Assembly (NCBI RefSeq): GCF_951229915.1
Contig: NZ_OX579588.1
Location: 1,972,910-2,036,909 of the forward strand
DNA: 64,000 nt
Direction: 5' to 3'
Origin: Candidatus Ornithobacterium hominis
Lineage (GTDB): Bacteria; Bacteroidota; Bacteroidia; Flavobacteriales; Weeksellaceae
Shown here: piece by piece, positions 1-8,889 of the stretch
Position numbering within the stretch: position 1 is the first letter of the stretch
Layout of the letters: each line of letters starts with the position of its first letter
Notes under the pieces: model-generated
Seen by the model: the letters and a program-made list of their open reading frames with translations, nothing else
Databases searched by the model: none
Told to the model about the DNA's origin: nothing
Translations under genes and position numbers: made by a program

Positions 1-306
1 GTCCGAGATGTGCACCTCTACTGCTGGCGTTTCTATTGCTTTTAGCGCATCTGCAATCGCATAAGAATAGTGCGTGTACGCCCCGGGGTTGATGATGATG
101 CCTTGGTAGCGAAAACCGATTTCGTGCAATTTATCTATCAAATCGCCCTCATGATTGGACTGGTAGTAGTTTAAATAAATTTCAGGAAATTTTTTTTTAA
201 GGCTTAGAAAATATTCATTGAAACCTTCTTTTCCATAAATTTCAGGTTCCCGAATTCCAAGCAGATTGAGATTGGGGCCATTGATAATGATGTAATTGCT
301 TTTCAT
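1..306 (-). CDS. aroQ: 3-dehydroquinate dehydratase type II (partial, 3' end outside window)
   Basis: Third step of the shikimate pathway, dehydroquinate to dehydroshikimate, cytosolic. I translated 102 codons from the ATG at 304-306. The N-terminus reads IIINGPNLNLLG (residues 6-17), the type II hallmark, followed by the active-site loop with Arg19 and Tyr24, then INPGAYTHYS and the VEVHISD strand with its catalytic His. The family is about 140-150 residues long, so roughly the last 40 lie beyond base 1. It follows tyrA by 57 nt on the same strand, which makes a small aromatic amino acid cluster. A copy of the dispersed AAGGCTT word lies inside the gene (199-205) and encodes part of FLSLKKKF. 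Confidence 0.95.
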   Translation of the reverse strand, partial: MKSNYIIINGPNLNLLGIREPEIYGKEGFNEYFLSLKKKFPEIYLNYYQSNHEGDLIDKLHEIGFRYQGIIINPGAYTHYSYAIADALKAIETPAVEVHISD

Positions 307-363
307 TGTAGTAAATTTTACTAAAAATTTATTTAAAAGTAAAATGTGATAATTTTTTAAGGC

Positions 364-1224
364 TTAAATTTTTTTGTCTAAAATTTTTCTGATTTTATTA
401 GCGTTTAAAATGTAATTTTCTATCTCATTATAGCGTTCCATAATGAGTGCTGTTTGGAATTTTTGCAGTTGCGTGATGTGCTCTTCCAAAACGTCTAAAA
501 CATTCTCCCTGTTGTGTTTAAAAATAGGCAACCACATATCTGCATGTGATTTTGCCAATCGCACTGTGCTAGAAAATCCTGAACTTGCTAACTGAAAAAT
601 ACGTTCTTCTTTCTCTTTTTCCAAGACGGTGTTTGCTAGCGCATAACTAGTTACGTGAGAAATATGACTGATGTAAGCTGCGTGCAAATCATGGCTTTTA
701 GAGTCCATAAAAATCACCTTCATCCCTAGTTTTTGATACAAATCTTGGGTCTGCTTTACCCATTCTTCTCGGGAATCTTCCGCATCACAAATTACCAGAA
801 CCTTATTCTCAAAAGACTCTTCTGTGGCTGCCAACGGTCCGCTGTTTTCAGTACCCCACATGGGGTGCGTGGCAACGTAGTTTTGCCGTGCTATATGGTT
901 TTTTACACTGTTTACGATATGTTCTTTGGTTGAAGCTAAATCAAAAACAAATTGATGTGGTTGTATTTGATCTAATATTTGGGGTAAAATTTCTGCTGTA
1001 GCACTCACTGGTAAAGCAACCAAAATGACATCTGATTTTTCTAAGGCTTCGGGAAAAGATAATATTTCATCTACAATACCTTTTTTTAAGGCTTGACGCG
1101 CGTGTGCCTGATTTTTTTCAACGCCAATAATGTGCTGAAATAAGCTGAACTTCTTAGCTCGTAGTGCTAGTGAGCCTCCCATCAGCCCAACGCCAATGAT
1201 GCCCAGCGTTTTACCACCTTTCAT
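364..1224 (-). CDS. tyrA: prephenate dehydrogenase
   Basis: Oxidative decarboxylation of prephenate to 4-hydroxyphenylpyruvate in tyrosine synthesis, NAD(P)-dependent. The Rossmann motif GIIGVGLMGGS is at residues 8-18. The catalytic-domain strings HPMWGTENSGP and SHDLHAAYISHISH are present, and SSGFSSTVRLAKSHADMW is the usual C-terminal helical signature. Its length of 286 aa fits the single-domain enzyme without an ACT domain. The start overlaps the preceding lipoprotein stop by 4 nt, so the two are probably translationally coupled. The TAA stop lies inside a TTAAGGCTTAA copy of the dispersed word. Confidence 0.95.
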   Translation of the reverse strand: MKGGKTLGIIGVGLMGGSLALRAKKFSLFQHIIGVEKNQAHARQALKKGIVDEILSFPEALEKSDVILVALPVSATAEILPQILDQIQPHQFVFDLASTKEHIVNSVKNHIARQNYVATHPMWGTENSGPLAATEESFENKVLVICDAEDSREEWVKQTQDLYQKLGMKVIFMDSKSHDLHAAYISHISHVTSYALANTVLEKEKEERIFQLASSGFSSTVRLAKSHADMWLPIFKHNRENVLDVLEEHITQLQKFQTALIMERYNEIENYILNANKIRKILDKKI

Positions 1225-1571
1225 GAATAAGGGGAAATTTGAAGTGAATCTGAAACTTGGTATTCTTCATCGATTTCTGCTTCTATTTGCTCTAAAATAG
1301 CTTTATATTTCTGGTCTTCTATCAGGTAATATTGGTAGCTTTTTTTGAAATCTTCGTAAGTAACATTGTGTTTATCTAATATTTTGGCATTGACTTGATG
1401 AAATTCTTCGTATTGAAATTTACTTAATGGTTGTAAATTTTTGTAGATATAAAAATCTTTGATGATTTGTGCCATTTTGTCTTGTGGTATGAGGTTTTTT
1501 GGTTTTTTAATCTCTTGGTTGCAGCCCATTGCAATTAAAACGAAGAAAAAGGGTAAAAGTAAATTTTTCAT
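1221..1571 (-). CDS. DUF4296-type small lipoprotein
   Basis: The protein begins MKNLLLPFFFVLIAMGC, a short signal peptide ending in a lipobox with Cys17. About 100 hydrophilic residues follow with IIKDFYIYKN and a Lys/Tyr-rich helical region, which matches the Bacteroidota DUF4296 lipoproteins. I placed the start at 1571, not at an upstream in-frame ATG (1595), because the signal peptide starts here and the ATG forms an ATGA overlap with the glycosyltransferase stop. Its function is unknown. Its location between a polyprenol-phosphate glycosyltransferase and tyrA suggests an operon but no specific role. Confidence 0.85.
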   Translation of the reverse strand: MKNLLLPFFFVLIAMGCNQEIKKPKNLIPQDKMAQIIKDFYIYKNLQPLSKFQYEEFHQVNAKILDKHNVTYEDFKKSYQYYLIEDQKYKAILEQIEAEIDEEYQVSDSLQISPYS

Positions 1572-2290
1572 AAACGCCCAGTCATAAATTTCCAACGTAA
1601 TTTTATAACGCCCAAAACAGCTTCTTTCACAATATTATTGCTGATTTTAGATTCGCCCAAGGTACGGTCTGTAAAAATAATCGGCACTTCTTGAAGAATA
1701 AAATTCTTTTTCCAGGCTTTGTATTTCATTTCAATTTGGAAGCCATAGCCTTTGAATTCAATTTCATCTAAATTTATTTTTTCTAGAACTTGTTTTTTGT
1801 AGCCAACAAAGCCTGCCGTGGTATCATGAACGGGCAAATTTGTAATCAACTGAACGTATTTGGAAGCGAAATAAGAAAGTAAAACACGCTTCATTGGCCA
1901 GTTCACTACATTTACTCCTTGGCTGTAGCGAGAGCCAATAGCGATATCGGCTCCATTTTCTAAGGCTTGAGAAAGTCTAGGTAAATCTTGCGGATTGTGT
2001 GAAAAATCGGCATCCATCTCAAATATAAAATCATATTGATTTTCTAGCGCCCATTTGAAGCCGTGGATGTAGGCTTTCCCTAGGCCATTTTTCTCTTGGC
2101 GAATCTCTAGGAATAAACGCTCTGAAAATTCGCTCATTAATTCCTTCACTTTTTGATAAGTCCCATCGGGAGAAGAATCATCTACCACCAAAATGTGAAA
2201 ATCATCAGGTAAATTTAGGCTTATCCGAATTATTTTTTCGATGTTTTCTACTTCATTATAGGTTGGTATGATTACTAATTTTTTTAGCAT
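1568..2290 (-). CDS. polyprenol monophosphomannose synthase-like GT2 glycosyltransferase
   Basis: A 240-residue GT-A glycosyltransferase resembling dolichyl/polyprenol-phosphate mannose synthase. It shows IIPTYNEVENIEKI near the N-terminus, VVDDSSPDGT, the metal-binding EMDADFSHNP (DAD in place of DXD), and IGSRYSQG further on. It has no membrane segment, so it is probably a peripheral enzyme charging undecaprenyl phosphate with a hexose for periplasmic glycosylation. A TATCTTTG box on the minus strand at 2296-2303 ends only 6 nt before the ATG, so the mRNA may be leaderless. Confidence 0.9.
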   Translation of the reverse strand: MLKKLVIIPTYNEVENIEKIIRISLNLPDDFHILVVDDSSPDGTYQKVKELMSEFSERLFLEIRQEKNGLGKAYIHGFKWALENQYDFIFEMDADFSHNPQDLPRLSQALENGADIAIGSRYSQGVNVVNWPMKRVLLSYFASKYVQLITNLPVHDTTAGFVGYKKQVLEKINLDEIEFKGYGFQIEMKYKAWKKNFILQEVPIIFTDRTLGESKISNNIVKEAVLGVIKLRWKFMTGRL

Positions 2291-2295
2291 AAGAA

Positions 2296-2303
2296 CAAAG
2301 ATA
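2296..2303 (-). promoter_or_regulatory. Bacteroidota -7 box (TATCTTTG) for the GT2 gene
   Basis: A perfect TAnnTTTG match on the minus strand, 6 nt upstream of the ATG at 2290. The implied transcription start falls at or next to the start codon, which would make a leaderless transcript. No clear -33 element was identified. Confidence 0.5.
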
Positions 2304-2325
2304 TAAAGCTGCGGTATTTTTTTCT

Positions 2326-2333
2326 TAATTTTG
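2326..2333 (+). promoter_or_regulatory. Bacteroidota -7 box (TAATTTTG) for the DUF4271 gene
   Basis: A perfect TAnnTTTG match 17 nt before the TTG start at 2351. It supports that unusual start and a leader of only about 10 nt. Confidence 0.5.
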
Positions 2334-2350
2334 AAAAAAATTAAACGCTT

Positions 2351-2977
2351 TTGGAAGGAATTTTAAGGCTTACAGAAAATAAAGATTGGATCTTCATCAG
2401 CTTACTAGCGTTGATTGGAATCTTCATATTCACTCGCTTTTATTTCAATAAATATTATGCAAATTTAAATAATCTGCATGAATTCTCTCAAGTGAAAGAG
2501 AATTTCTTAACCTTTTATTCTATTGCACAGCTTTCATTTCTTTTTCTAATAAGCTTAGTCATTCTACCTACATTTTCACTCAGAGTTGGCGCAGAATATT
2601 ACTACTACCCACCTTTTGTGCTTGTTTTCTTAGGTTTATTTATTTGGTTTTTTTTTAAAGGCTTTATAAATTTTTTACTTTTTAGCACAACTGGACAAAG
2701 AGAAACATTGAAAGATTTTTTTCATCAAAAGTTATATTTTCTAATTTGGTTCAGTTCTATTTACTTCGCATTAGCATGGCTGGCTCATTATAGCAAAATT
2801 CCCCCAACATTAATTTTATACACATTTTTAGCCATTTTCATATCACAACAAATTTTAGAAACTCATTCCATCTTCAACCTTTTATACAAAAAGCTCAAGC
2901 AGCCATTATACTATTTATTTTTGTACCTTTGCATGCTAGAAGTTTTACCTCTTATCTATTTATATAAAATTTGGTAA
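2351..2977 (+). CDS. DUF4271 domain multispanning membrane protein
   Basis: A 208-residue, strongly hydrophobic protein with about five or six membrane segments (for example residues 16-28, 58-75, 87-110, 130-145, 155-170, 185-205). It matches the DUF4271 proteins that precede hemD in Bacteroidota. The start is TTG at 2351: there is no internal in-frame ATG near the N-terminus, and a -7 box lies 17 nt upstream. The N-terminus EGILRLTENKDW is partly encoded by a copy of the dispersed word at 2365-2371, and a second copy lies at 2658-2664. The function is unknown; adjacency to hemD is conserved in the phylum. Confidence 0.8.
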   Translation: MEGILRLTENKDWIFISLLALIGIFIFTRFYFNKYYANLNNLHEFSQVKENFLTFYSIAQLSFLFLISLVILPTFSLRVGAEYYYYPPFVLVFLGLFIWFFFKGFINFLLFSTTGQRETLKDFFHQKLYFLIWFSSIYFALAWLAHYSKIPPTLILYTFLAIFISQQILETHSIFNLLYKKLKQPLYYLFLYLCMLEVLPLIYLYKIW

Positions 2978-3002
2978 ATAAATCAAAGATTAGCGCAGGA
3001 AT

Positions 3003-3743
3003 ATGAAAGTAAAATCAATACTTATATCTCAACCCGAACCTACATCAGAGGCATCGCCTTTTTACTCACTAGCAAAAAATTTAAAAATTCAAGTTGACTT
3101 CAAACCTTTTATAAAAGTAGAAGGATTGACAGCCAAGGAAATGCGTCAGCAAAAAATTGATTTAAGTAAATATAGCGGGGTTGTACTGACCAGTAGAAAT
3201 GCTGTGGATCACTTCTTCCGTGTAGCTGAAGAAATGCGTTTTCATGTTCCAGATGCGATGAAGTATTTTTGCCAATCTGAAGCGGTAGCTTATTACCTAC
3301 AAAAATACATCGTTTACCGAAAAAGAAAGGTGTACATCGGTGGGAAATCCTTTACAGATTTAAAATCAATTTTAAAAAAACATAAGAAAGAACGCTTTCT
3401 ATTGCCTTCTAGTAATATTCTGAAGCCAGAAGTTCCGACATTGATGGATGAGCTAAATTTAGACTGGAAACGTGCTACGATGTACCAAACTGTAAGCTGT
3501 GACCTCTCAGAATTAAAAGATGTACAATATGACATACTGGTTTTCTTCAGTCCATTGGGAATTTCTTCTTTGTATGACAACTTCCCTGACTTCAAGCAAG
3601 GGAAATCTACCATTGCCGTTTTTGGCAAAACAACGCTAGAAGAGGCTGAAAATAGAGGACTTAAAGTTGATATCAAAGTTCCAACGCCAGAAACACCTTC
3701 TATGACAATGGCTCTGGAAAATTTCATTAAAGAAAACAAATAA
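3003..3743 (+). CDS. hemD: uroporphyrinogen-III synthase
   Basis: Cyclises hydroxymethylbilane to uroporphyrinogen III in tetrapyrrole synthesis. The 246-residue protein has the two-lobed HemD pattern: ILISQPEP at the N-terminus, VVLTSRNAVDHFF (residues about 60-72), then VFFSPLGISSL and IAVFGKTTLEEA in the second lobe, ending PTPETPSMTMALENF, which is a typical Flavobacteriia ending. It starts 25 nt after the DUF4271 stop and is probably cotranscribed with it. Sequence conservation in this family is low, so the call rests on these fold-specific strings and the neighbour. Confidence 0.88.
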   Translation: MKVKSILISQPEPTSEASPFYSLAKNLKIQVDFKPFIKVEGLTAKEMRQQKIDLSKYSGVVLTSRNAVDHFFRVAEEMRFHVPDAMKYFCQSEAVAYYLQKYIVYRKRKVYIGGKSFTDLKSILKKHKKERFLLPSSNILKPEVPTLMDELNLDWKRATMYQTVSCDLSELKDVQYDILVFFSPLGISSLYDNFPDFKQGKSTIAVFGKTTLEEAENRGLKVDIKVPTPETPSMTMALENFIKENK

Positions 3744-3815
3744 ACTCTTTGCAGAATGAAAAAACCATTTTGGCACACAATTTGAATAAAAACACTCCAA
3801 TTAAAATTTTATAAC

Positions 3816-4334
3816 ATGAAAAAGTTAAGTTTATTGTTTATGCTAATTGCTGGCTTCACATTTACTTCAGCTCAAGTAGGCGAAGGCACTAATTGGCTAA
3901 AATTAGGTGTTCACGCTGGAATCCCCACTAGTGGTGCTTCTGATCTTTCCAATTTTGCACTGGGGGTTGATGCTAAGTATCAGTTTCTAAGCGTAGATAG
4001 CTTTGGTATCGGTTTAGCGGCTGGTTACACAAATTATTTTGGGAAAGAATATACCAATAAGGTCGGGAAAAAAGAAAAAAAGGATTTTGGTGTTGTACCA
4101 GTAGCTGCTTTATTCCGTTACTACCCAACTCAGAATTTCTTTGTAGGGACTGACTTAGGTTATGGGTTCATCACAGGAAGAGATGGCTCTAAAGGTGGAT
4201 TCTACTATAGACCAGAAGTTGGTTATCACTCAAATGATTGGAACATCTTTTTGTATTATGCAGGTGTCTCAGACAAAACAAACGTTGCTAATTTTGGTTT
4301 AGGTTTTAACTATAACATTATCCAAGGTCAATAA
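3816..4334 (+). CDS. outer membrane beta-barrel protein (porin-family like)
   Basis: A 172-residue protein with a signal peptide cleaved after about residue 19 (FTFTSAQ). It is then made of alternating amphipathic strands: Gly/Tyr-rich segments such as GIGLAAGYTNYFG, FFVGTDLGYGFITG and FGLGFNYNI, ending near an aromatic residue. This is the pattern of small eight-stranded outer membrane barrels. The gene is monocistronic between hemD and a strong terminator. The specific function cannot be told from sequence. Confidence 0.8.
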   Translation: MKKLSLLFMLIAGFTFTSAQVGEGTNWLKLGVHAGIPTSGASDLSNFALGVDAKYQFLSVDSFGIGLAAGYTNYFGKEYTNKVGKKEKKDFGVVPVAALFRYYPTQNFFVGTDLGYGFITGRDGSKGGFYYRPEVGYHSNDWNIFLYYAGVSDKTNVANFGLGFNYNIIQGQ

Positions 4335-4364
4335 TTTTTTAAGCCTTGAAAAAAAAACATCAAG

Positions 4365-4393
4365 AAAGTCCCTTTTTGTAGGGACTTTTTTAT
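4365..4393 (+). terminator. rho-independent terminator after the beta-barrel gene
   Basis: Stem AAAGTCCC (4365-4372) pairs with GGGACTTT (4381-4388), with an 8-nt loop and a following T-run. An AAGCCTT copy of the dispersed word precedes it at 4341-4347. Confidence 0.85.
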
Positions 4394-4402
4394 TTTTATA
4401 GC

Positions 4403-6070
4403 ATGAGAAAGATTTTAGAAATTAATCAACTCTTTATTTCTTTTAACGGATTTCAAGCTGTTAAACACTTAACTTTTGATATTCATGAAAAAGAAATTTT
4501 AGGCATCGTTGGTGAATCTGGCTCAGGAAAATCACTGACTTCATTGGCTATCATGGGAATTCTGCCAAAATCTGCCAAAATTGCTGGCGAAATTCTTTAC
4601 TGTAAAGAGGGAGAAAAGGTAAATCTTTTGCAAAAAAAAGAAGCAAATGGCAAAATCAGTATGATTTTTCAAGAGCCTATGACTTCTCTCAACCCCTCGA
4701 TGAAATGCGGCCACCAAGTAGCAGAAAGCCTTGAAGTCCATGCTCAACTTAGCAAAAAAGAAAGAAAATTAAAAGTTATTGCTCTTTTTGAAGACGTCTT
4801 GCTCCCCCATCCAGAAAGAATTTATGAGGCTTATCCTCATCAAATTTCTGGTGGGCAGAAACAGCGCGTTATGATTGCAATGGCTCTAGCTTCAAATCCT
4901 GAGCTACTAATTGCCGATGAACCAACGACGGCGCTGGATGTCACCGTTCAAAAAAGTATTTTGGAACTATTAAAGCATCTAAGAGAAACTAAAAATTTAA
5001 GTATTATTTTCATCTCCCATGACTTAGGTGTCGTTTCACAGCTTTGCGACCGCGTGCTGGTAATGTACAAAGGTGAGAAAGTAGAAGAAGGTAGCGTGGA
5101 TAAAATTTTTCTAAGCCCTGAAAAAAGTTACACCAAAGGCTTAATCGCTTGTAGACCTCAGCTGGGAGCAAACTTGCATCGCTTACCCACGGTTTCTGAT
5201 TTTTTAAAAAATCCTGACTTTTCTCCTAAAGAAAAAAACGTTTCTATAGAAGAAGAAAAGATAGAGCGTATTTATAATCGAGCTCCTTTACTGGAATTCA
5301 ATCATGTTGAAAAATTTTTTTATGACTCTGATTGGGGTTCTAAAAATAAATTTTTTAAGGCTTTAGAAAATATTAATTTTAAATTATACAAAGGAGAGTC
5401 TCTAGGCTTGGTAGGAGAGTCTGGGAGTGGGAAAACGACATTGAGTCGTGCTCTGCTCATGCTACAGCCGCCTACGCATGGGCAAATCATTTACAAAGGA
5501 AAAGATTTGACGCAATTGCCCAGCAAGGAATTGAGAAAGTTAAGAAAAGAGATTCAAATTATTTTTCAAGACCCGAACTCTAGCCTAAACCCTATGCAGA
5601 CTATAGAAGAGATTTTAACTACGCCGTTGAAAATTCATCAAATTTCACAAAATGCAAATGAACGAAAAGAAATCGCTACTGAACTGTTGAATAAAGTGAA
5701 TTTACCTCAAAGTTCTCTAAATAAATACCCGCATGAATTCTCTGGCGGGCAGAGACAACGAATCGGGATTGCCCGAGCTTTGGCTGTTCAGCCAGAATTA
5801 ATTGTGTGTGATGAAAGTGTTTCTGCCTTAGATGTTTCTGTGCAAGCTCAGGTTTTAAATCTACTTAATGATTTGCAAGATGAGTTTAATTTAACGTATC
5901 TCTTTGTTTCTCATGATTTATCTGTGGTGAAACATTTCTGTAATCGGCTACTGGTCTTGCAAAAAGGGCGAATAGTAGAAAGTGGAATGGCAAAATCTAT
6001 TTATAAAAACCCGAAAGAAAAATATACAAAAGAATTAATTAATGCAATACCTGTTTTTCAAAAATCATAA
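4403..6070 (+). CDS. fused dipeptide/oligopeptide-type ABC transporter ATPase (two NBDs)
   Basis: A 555-residue protein with two complete nucleotide-binding domains. NBD1 has Walker A GESGSGKS, Q-loop MIFQEPMTSLNP, signature ISGGQKQR and Walker B LLIADEP. NBD2 starts near residue 295 and has GESGSGKTT, IIFQDPNSSLNP, FSGGQRQR and LIVCDES. Each NBD is followed by the oligopeptide-permease C-terminal segment, for example KSYTKGLIACRP. The arrangement is like YejF or a DppD-DppF fusion. No permease or binding protein is adjacent, so the substrate is inferred only from the family. It stands alone between terminators. Confidence 0.92.
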   Translation: MRKILEINQLFISFNGFQAVKHLTFDIHEKEILGIVGESGSGKSLTSLAIMGILPKSAKIAGEILYCKEGEKVNLLQKKEANGKISMIFQEPMTSLNPSMKCGHQVAESLEVHAQLSKKERKLKVIALFEDVLLPHPERIYEAYPHQISGGQKQRVMIAMALASNPELLIADEPTTALDVTVQKSILELLKHLRETKNLSIIFISHDLGVVSQLCDRVLVMYKGEKVEEGSVDKIFLSPEKSYTKGLIACRPQLGANLHRLPTVSDFLKNPDFSPKEKNVSIEEEKIERIYNRAPLLEFNHVEKFFYDSDWGSKNKFFKALENINFKLYKGESLGLVGESGSGKTTLSRALLMLQPPTHGQIIYKGKDLTQLPSKELRKLRKEIQIIFQDPNSSLNPMQTIEEILTTPLKIHQISQNANERKEIATELLNKVNLPQSSLNKYPHEFSGGQRQRIGIARALAVQPELIVCDESVSALDVSVQAQVLNLLNDLQDEFNLTYLFVSHDLSVVKHFCNRLLVLQKGRIVESGMAKSIYKNPKEKYTKELINAIPVFQKS

Positions 6071-6072
6071 AA

Positions 6073-6100
6073 ATTCCCTTTTGCATTAACGAAAGGGAAT
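6073..6100. terminator. hairpin between convergent ABC and coaX genes
   Basis: ATTCCCTTT (6073-6081) pairs with AAAGGGAAT (6092-6100). On the minus strand a T-rich tract follows the stem, so it can stop coaX transcription; on the plus strand the T-run is weak. Confidence 0.65.
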
Positions 6101-6101
6101 C

Positions 6102-6132
6102 AAACTTATTAAATTAACTCGTAGTGCATTAT
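6102..6132. repeat. copy A of a ~31-bp shared intergenic element
   Basis: About 28 of 31 positions match 60932-60962. The conserved part reads AAATTAAC, two variable bases, then GTAGTGCATTAT. Both copies lie in gene-free DNA. Origin unknown. Confidence 0.5.
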
Positions 6133-6234
6133 TACCATTCAAAAGGTTTATCTTTAGGTTATTAATATTTTTTTGGAATGCAAATTTATTGAGCTATTGA
6201 ATTGTGGTGAGTATTGAAGCTCTTCAAGCTAAAT

Positions 6235-7002
6235 TTACCTTGAGTTGCTTTGCAGAAATTCGTAAAGAAAACAAAGTCCCTTGATGGTGTGTAATTTGTC
6301 ATCCAAGTGAATGTAAGAAGTTAACGACTTGTAGATATGCCCCAAACCACCAGTAGAAATTACTGTACAGTTATCCTTTAGCTCTTGGTTGACTCTTTGT
6401 ATGAAGCCTTCTACCATACCGAGATAGCCGTAAACTATACCGCTTTGCATACAGGTTTCCGTGTCACGACCCAGTATAGATTTGGGTGGTTTTAGCTCAA
6501 TATCAGGTAACTGTGCTGTGTTGCCAATCAAGGCTTCCAAGCTGGTGATGACGCCTGGTGCAATAATGACGCCTAGGACTTCGCCTTTCTCATCAACGCC
6601 AGTCACCGTCAAAGCTGTGCCAAAATCCACCACGATTTTTTTCCCTTTATAGAGGCTTTGTGCTGCAACGGCATTGGCATATAAATCTGTCCCCATTTGG
6701 TTAGAATGTTGTATCACATTAGACGGCGTATTTCTATCCACTACCAAGGGGTTAATCTGATGAATTTCTTGCAAAGCACTGGCAATGATTTCAGTCTGGT
6801 GCGGGACGACTGAGCCAATGACAATACCTGTGAAATCTTTTATTTCGCAAGCGTAGTGCTCATACATGTTCCGAAAGATAACAAAAAGCTCATCTCGGGT
6901 TTTGTATGGCTTGGTATTCACAGTCCAAGACAGGAAGACGTCTTCATCTTTTTTTACCCCAAAGCGAATGTTGGAGTTCCCGATGTTAACAGCAAGTAGC
7001 AT
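6235..7002 (-). CDS. coaX: type III pantothenate kinase
   Basis: Phosphorylates pantothenate, the first step of CoA synthesis. The 255-residue protein has the ASKHA-fold signatures: VNIGNSN (residues 5-11, phosphate loop), GTDLYANAVAA (residues about 104-114), VVDFGTALTV (phosphate 2), IAPG and STGGLG. It abuts the M1-like peptidase: the peptidase stop ends at 7003 and this ATG begins at 7002, so they are translationally linked. The GTDLYAN string has Leu where many CoaX proteins have Arg, which is a minor deviation. Confidence 0.95.
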   Translation of the reverse strand: MLLAVNIGNSNIRFGVKKDEDVFLSWTVNTKPYKTRDELFVIFRNMYEHYACEIKDFTGIVIGSVVPHQTEIIASALQEIHQINPLVVDRNTPSNVIQHSNQMGTDLYANAVAAQSLYKGKKIVVDFGTALTVTGVDEKGEVLGVIIAPGVITSLEALIGNTAQLPDIELKPPKSILGRDTETCMQSGIVYGYLGMVEGFIQRVNQELKDNCTVISTGGLGHIYKSLTSYIHLDDKLHTIKGLCFLYEFLQSNSR

Positions 7003-8850
7003 TTATTTCTGGTAAATATTATTTTCTGAACGATAATCGGCTAAGCGTTTGGTCGGATCTATTTCCACTTTTTGGATTTCTTTTTCCACTTCAAAAGAAT
7101 AAGTTGGCGAAGCCCAAGCCCAAAAATCTAAAGCTTGATAATCGGCTTGCGGGTAATATTCTTTTTCAAAAGTTTTGTGACCTCGCATAGCGTGTAGCGG
7201 AATATAGAAAAGCTTTTGACTTCCATCTTTGAAGGTAACCAAAACATCTAGCGGCATGGGAAAATCAGCATAATTTCTAAGGCTTATTTTTTTCCCTTCG
7301 ACAGATTCTATCCCGTAGTCGATGTGCCGAGTTGTGTTGATGAATAGATTGTTATACCATTTTAAATGAATGTCCGAGACCTTCGTGGCCATTTTTATAA
7401 AATCTTTCTCGTCTGGATGTTTAAATTTCCATCGTTTATAAAATTGTAAAAAAGTTTTCCTCAAAGCTTCTTCACCAATGATGTAACCCAGCTGTGCAAC
7501 AAAGACTTGCCCCTTTGAGTAAGCAGATATACCGTATGTATAATTGTAACGGAAATAATCGGCTAATAAACTCAGTGGTTCTTCTACATTGCTTTGAATC
7601 AAATTATAATAGCCATTGTAGGCATCTTGGTGAACGCCAATCCCATCAGGATTTTTATTTTCAACGATGGCAGCCATCGCTTTAGTCTCGGCGTAGCTAG
7701 TGAAGCCTTCATCCATCCATTCATTTTGCGTTTCATCAATACCAAAAAGATGCTGAAACCAAGAATGCGCTCCCTCGTGAAAAATCAATCCAGCTAGACT
7801 CTCCAAGCTCCGCTCGCCGGTAACGAGTGTTGATGTTCCATATTCCATTCCTCCATCGCCACCTTGCACGATGCTGTAAGTCTCCCAAGGATATTCCCCA
7901 AAACGCTGATTCATAAATTTAAAAAATTGAAGTGTTAGCGGCTGTACTTTTTTCCAGTTTTCTTTGTAAGCTTCGGCTAAACTATTTTTATAAACGAAAT
8001 ATAATTGAGGGCTACGACCAGACTGAGCTGAATCTACCACAAAATCAGGGTCGGCAGCCCAAGCAAAATCGTGAATATTCTCAGCTTTGAAATGCCATGT
8101 GTTCCACTTTCTTTTCACCGCTTGCCCATAGCCCGGCATTTCATTGGCATTGATGAGTTTTCCCGATGCTCCAACAATGTATTTCTGAGGTAATTTAATT
8201 TTAACATCAAAATCACCAAACGGTGCATAGAACTCCCGTGCAACATATTCGTCTAAATGCCAACCTGCTCGGTCATAAGCTGCAACTTTAGGATACCACT
8301 GCGCCATAGAAAAAGCAACTCCTTCTTGGTTTAATTTCCCAGCTCGGCGGATGATTGGTGGAATTTGAGCTTCCCATTTCATTTCTAATTTTGCAGAACT
8401 TTTAGGCTGAATAGGCTTTTTTAATATCACCTTTAATATTGTTCCTTGAACGCTAAATTCCAAATTTTGATTGCCTTGACGGAGACTTAAAATTTTCTGA
8501 TAACCTTGATGCTGAGGCTGTAGCGTATCAATTTTACTTTTAAAGATACGTCTTTCACCGATTTGTGAAGTATTGACCATACGCCTATCGGGGTCGGTAA
8601 TGTGGCTGAGCCGCTGATTCATTACGCTACGGGGTTGAAAAGCATTGAAATATAAATGAAAATAAAGCTCTTTTAGCTCATCGGGAGAATGATTATGGTA
8701 GGTGAAATCCATCTCACCAGTGTAGCGGTAGTTTTGTACATCGACAGAAATATTCATCACATAATCAGCCTTTTGCTGCCAATCTTGAGCAAAAGAAAGA
8801 TTTGTTGTTAATAAAAATAAAAAGCTTAAAAAATAATTGGTTTTCAACAT
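7003..8850 (-). CDS. M1-family (gluzincin) metallopeptidase, secreted
   Basis: A 615-residue protein with a signal peptide (MLKTNYFLSFLFLLTTNLSFAQ). The zinc-peptidase motif HEGAHSWFQ is near residue 357, and the third ligand is in NEWMDEGFTSYAE about 20 residues later. This is the HExxH...E pattern of M1/gluzincin enzymes, and a beta-sandwich N-terminal domain precedes it. It probably degrades peptides in the periplasm. Tight linkage with coaX (zero spacing) is an operon feature and not an evident functional link. Confidence 0.9.
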   Translation of the reverse strand: MLKTNYFLSFLFLLTTNLSFAQDWQQKADYVMNISVDVQNYRYTGEMDFTYHNHSPDELKELYFHLYFNAFQPRSVMNQRLSHITDPDRRMVNTSQIGERRIFKSKIDTLQPQHQGYQKILSLRQGNQNLEFSVQGTILKVILKKPIQPKSSAKLEMKWEAQIPPIIRRAGKLNQEGVAFSMAQWYPKVAAYDRAGWHLDEYVAREFYAPFGDFDVKIKLPQKYIVGASGKLINANEMPGYGQAVKRKWNTWHFKAENIHDFAWAADPDFVVDSAQSGRSPQLYFVYKNSLAEAYKENWKKVQPLTLQFFKFMNQRFGEYPWETYSIVQGGDGGMEYGTSTLVTGERSLESLAGLIFHEGAHSWFQHLFGIDETQNEWMDEGFTSYAETKAMAAIVENKNPDGIGVHQDAYNGYYNLIQSNVEEPLSLLADYFRYNYTYGISAYSKGQVFVAQLGYIIGEEALRKTFLQFYKRWKFKHPDEKDFIKMATKVSDIHLKWYNNLFINTTRHIDYGIESVEGKKISLRNYADFPMPLDVLVTFKDGSQKLFYIPLHAMRGHKTFEKEYYPQADYQALDFWAWASPTYSFEVEKEIQKVEIDPTKRLADYRSENNIYQK

Positions 8851-8889
8851 CGTCAGTCTTCTAAAGTTGCTAAAATAATAAAAGTTTAT

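Noticed and set aside
3314..3778. 154-codon open frame on the minus strand across hemD
   Set aside because: Antisense to a convincing hemD with no domain and no own promoter; a shadow frame.
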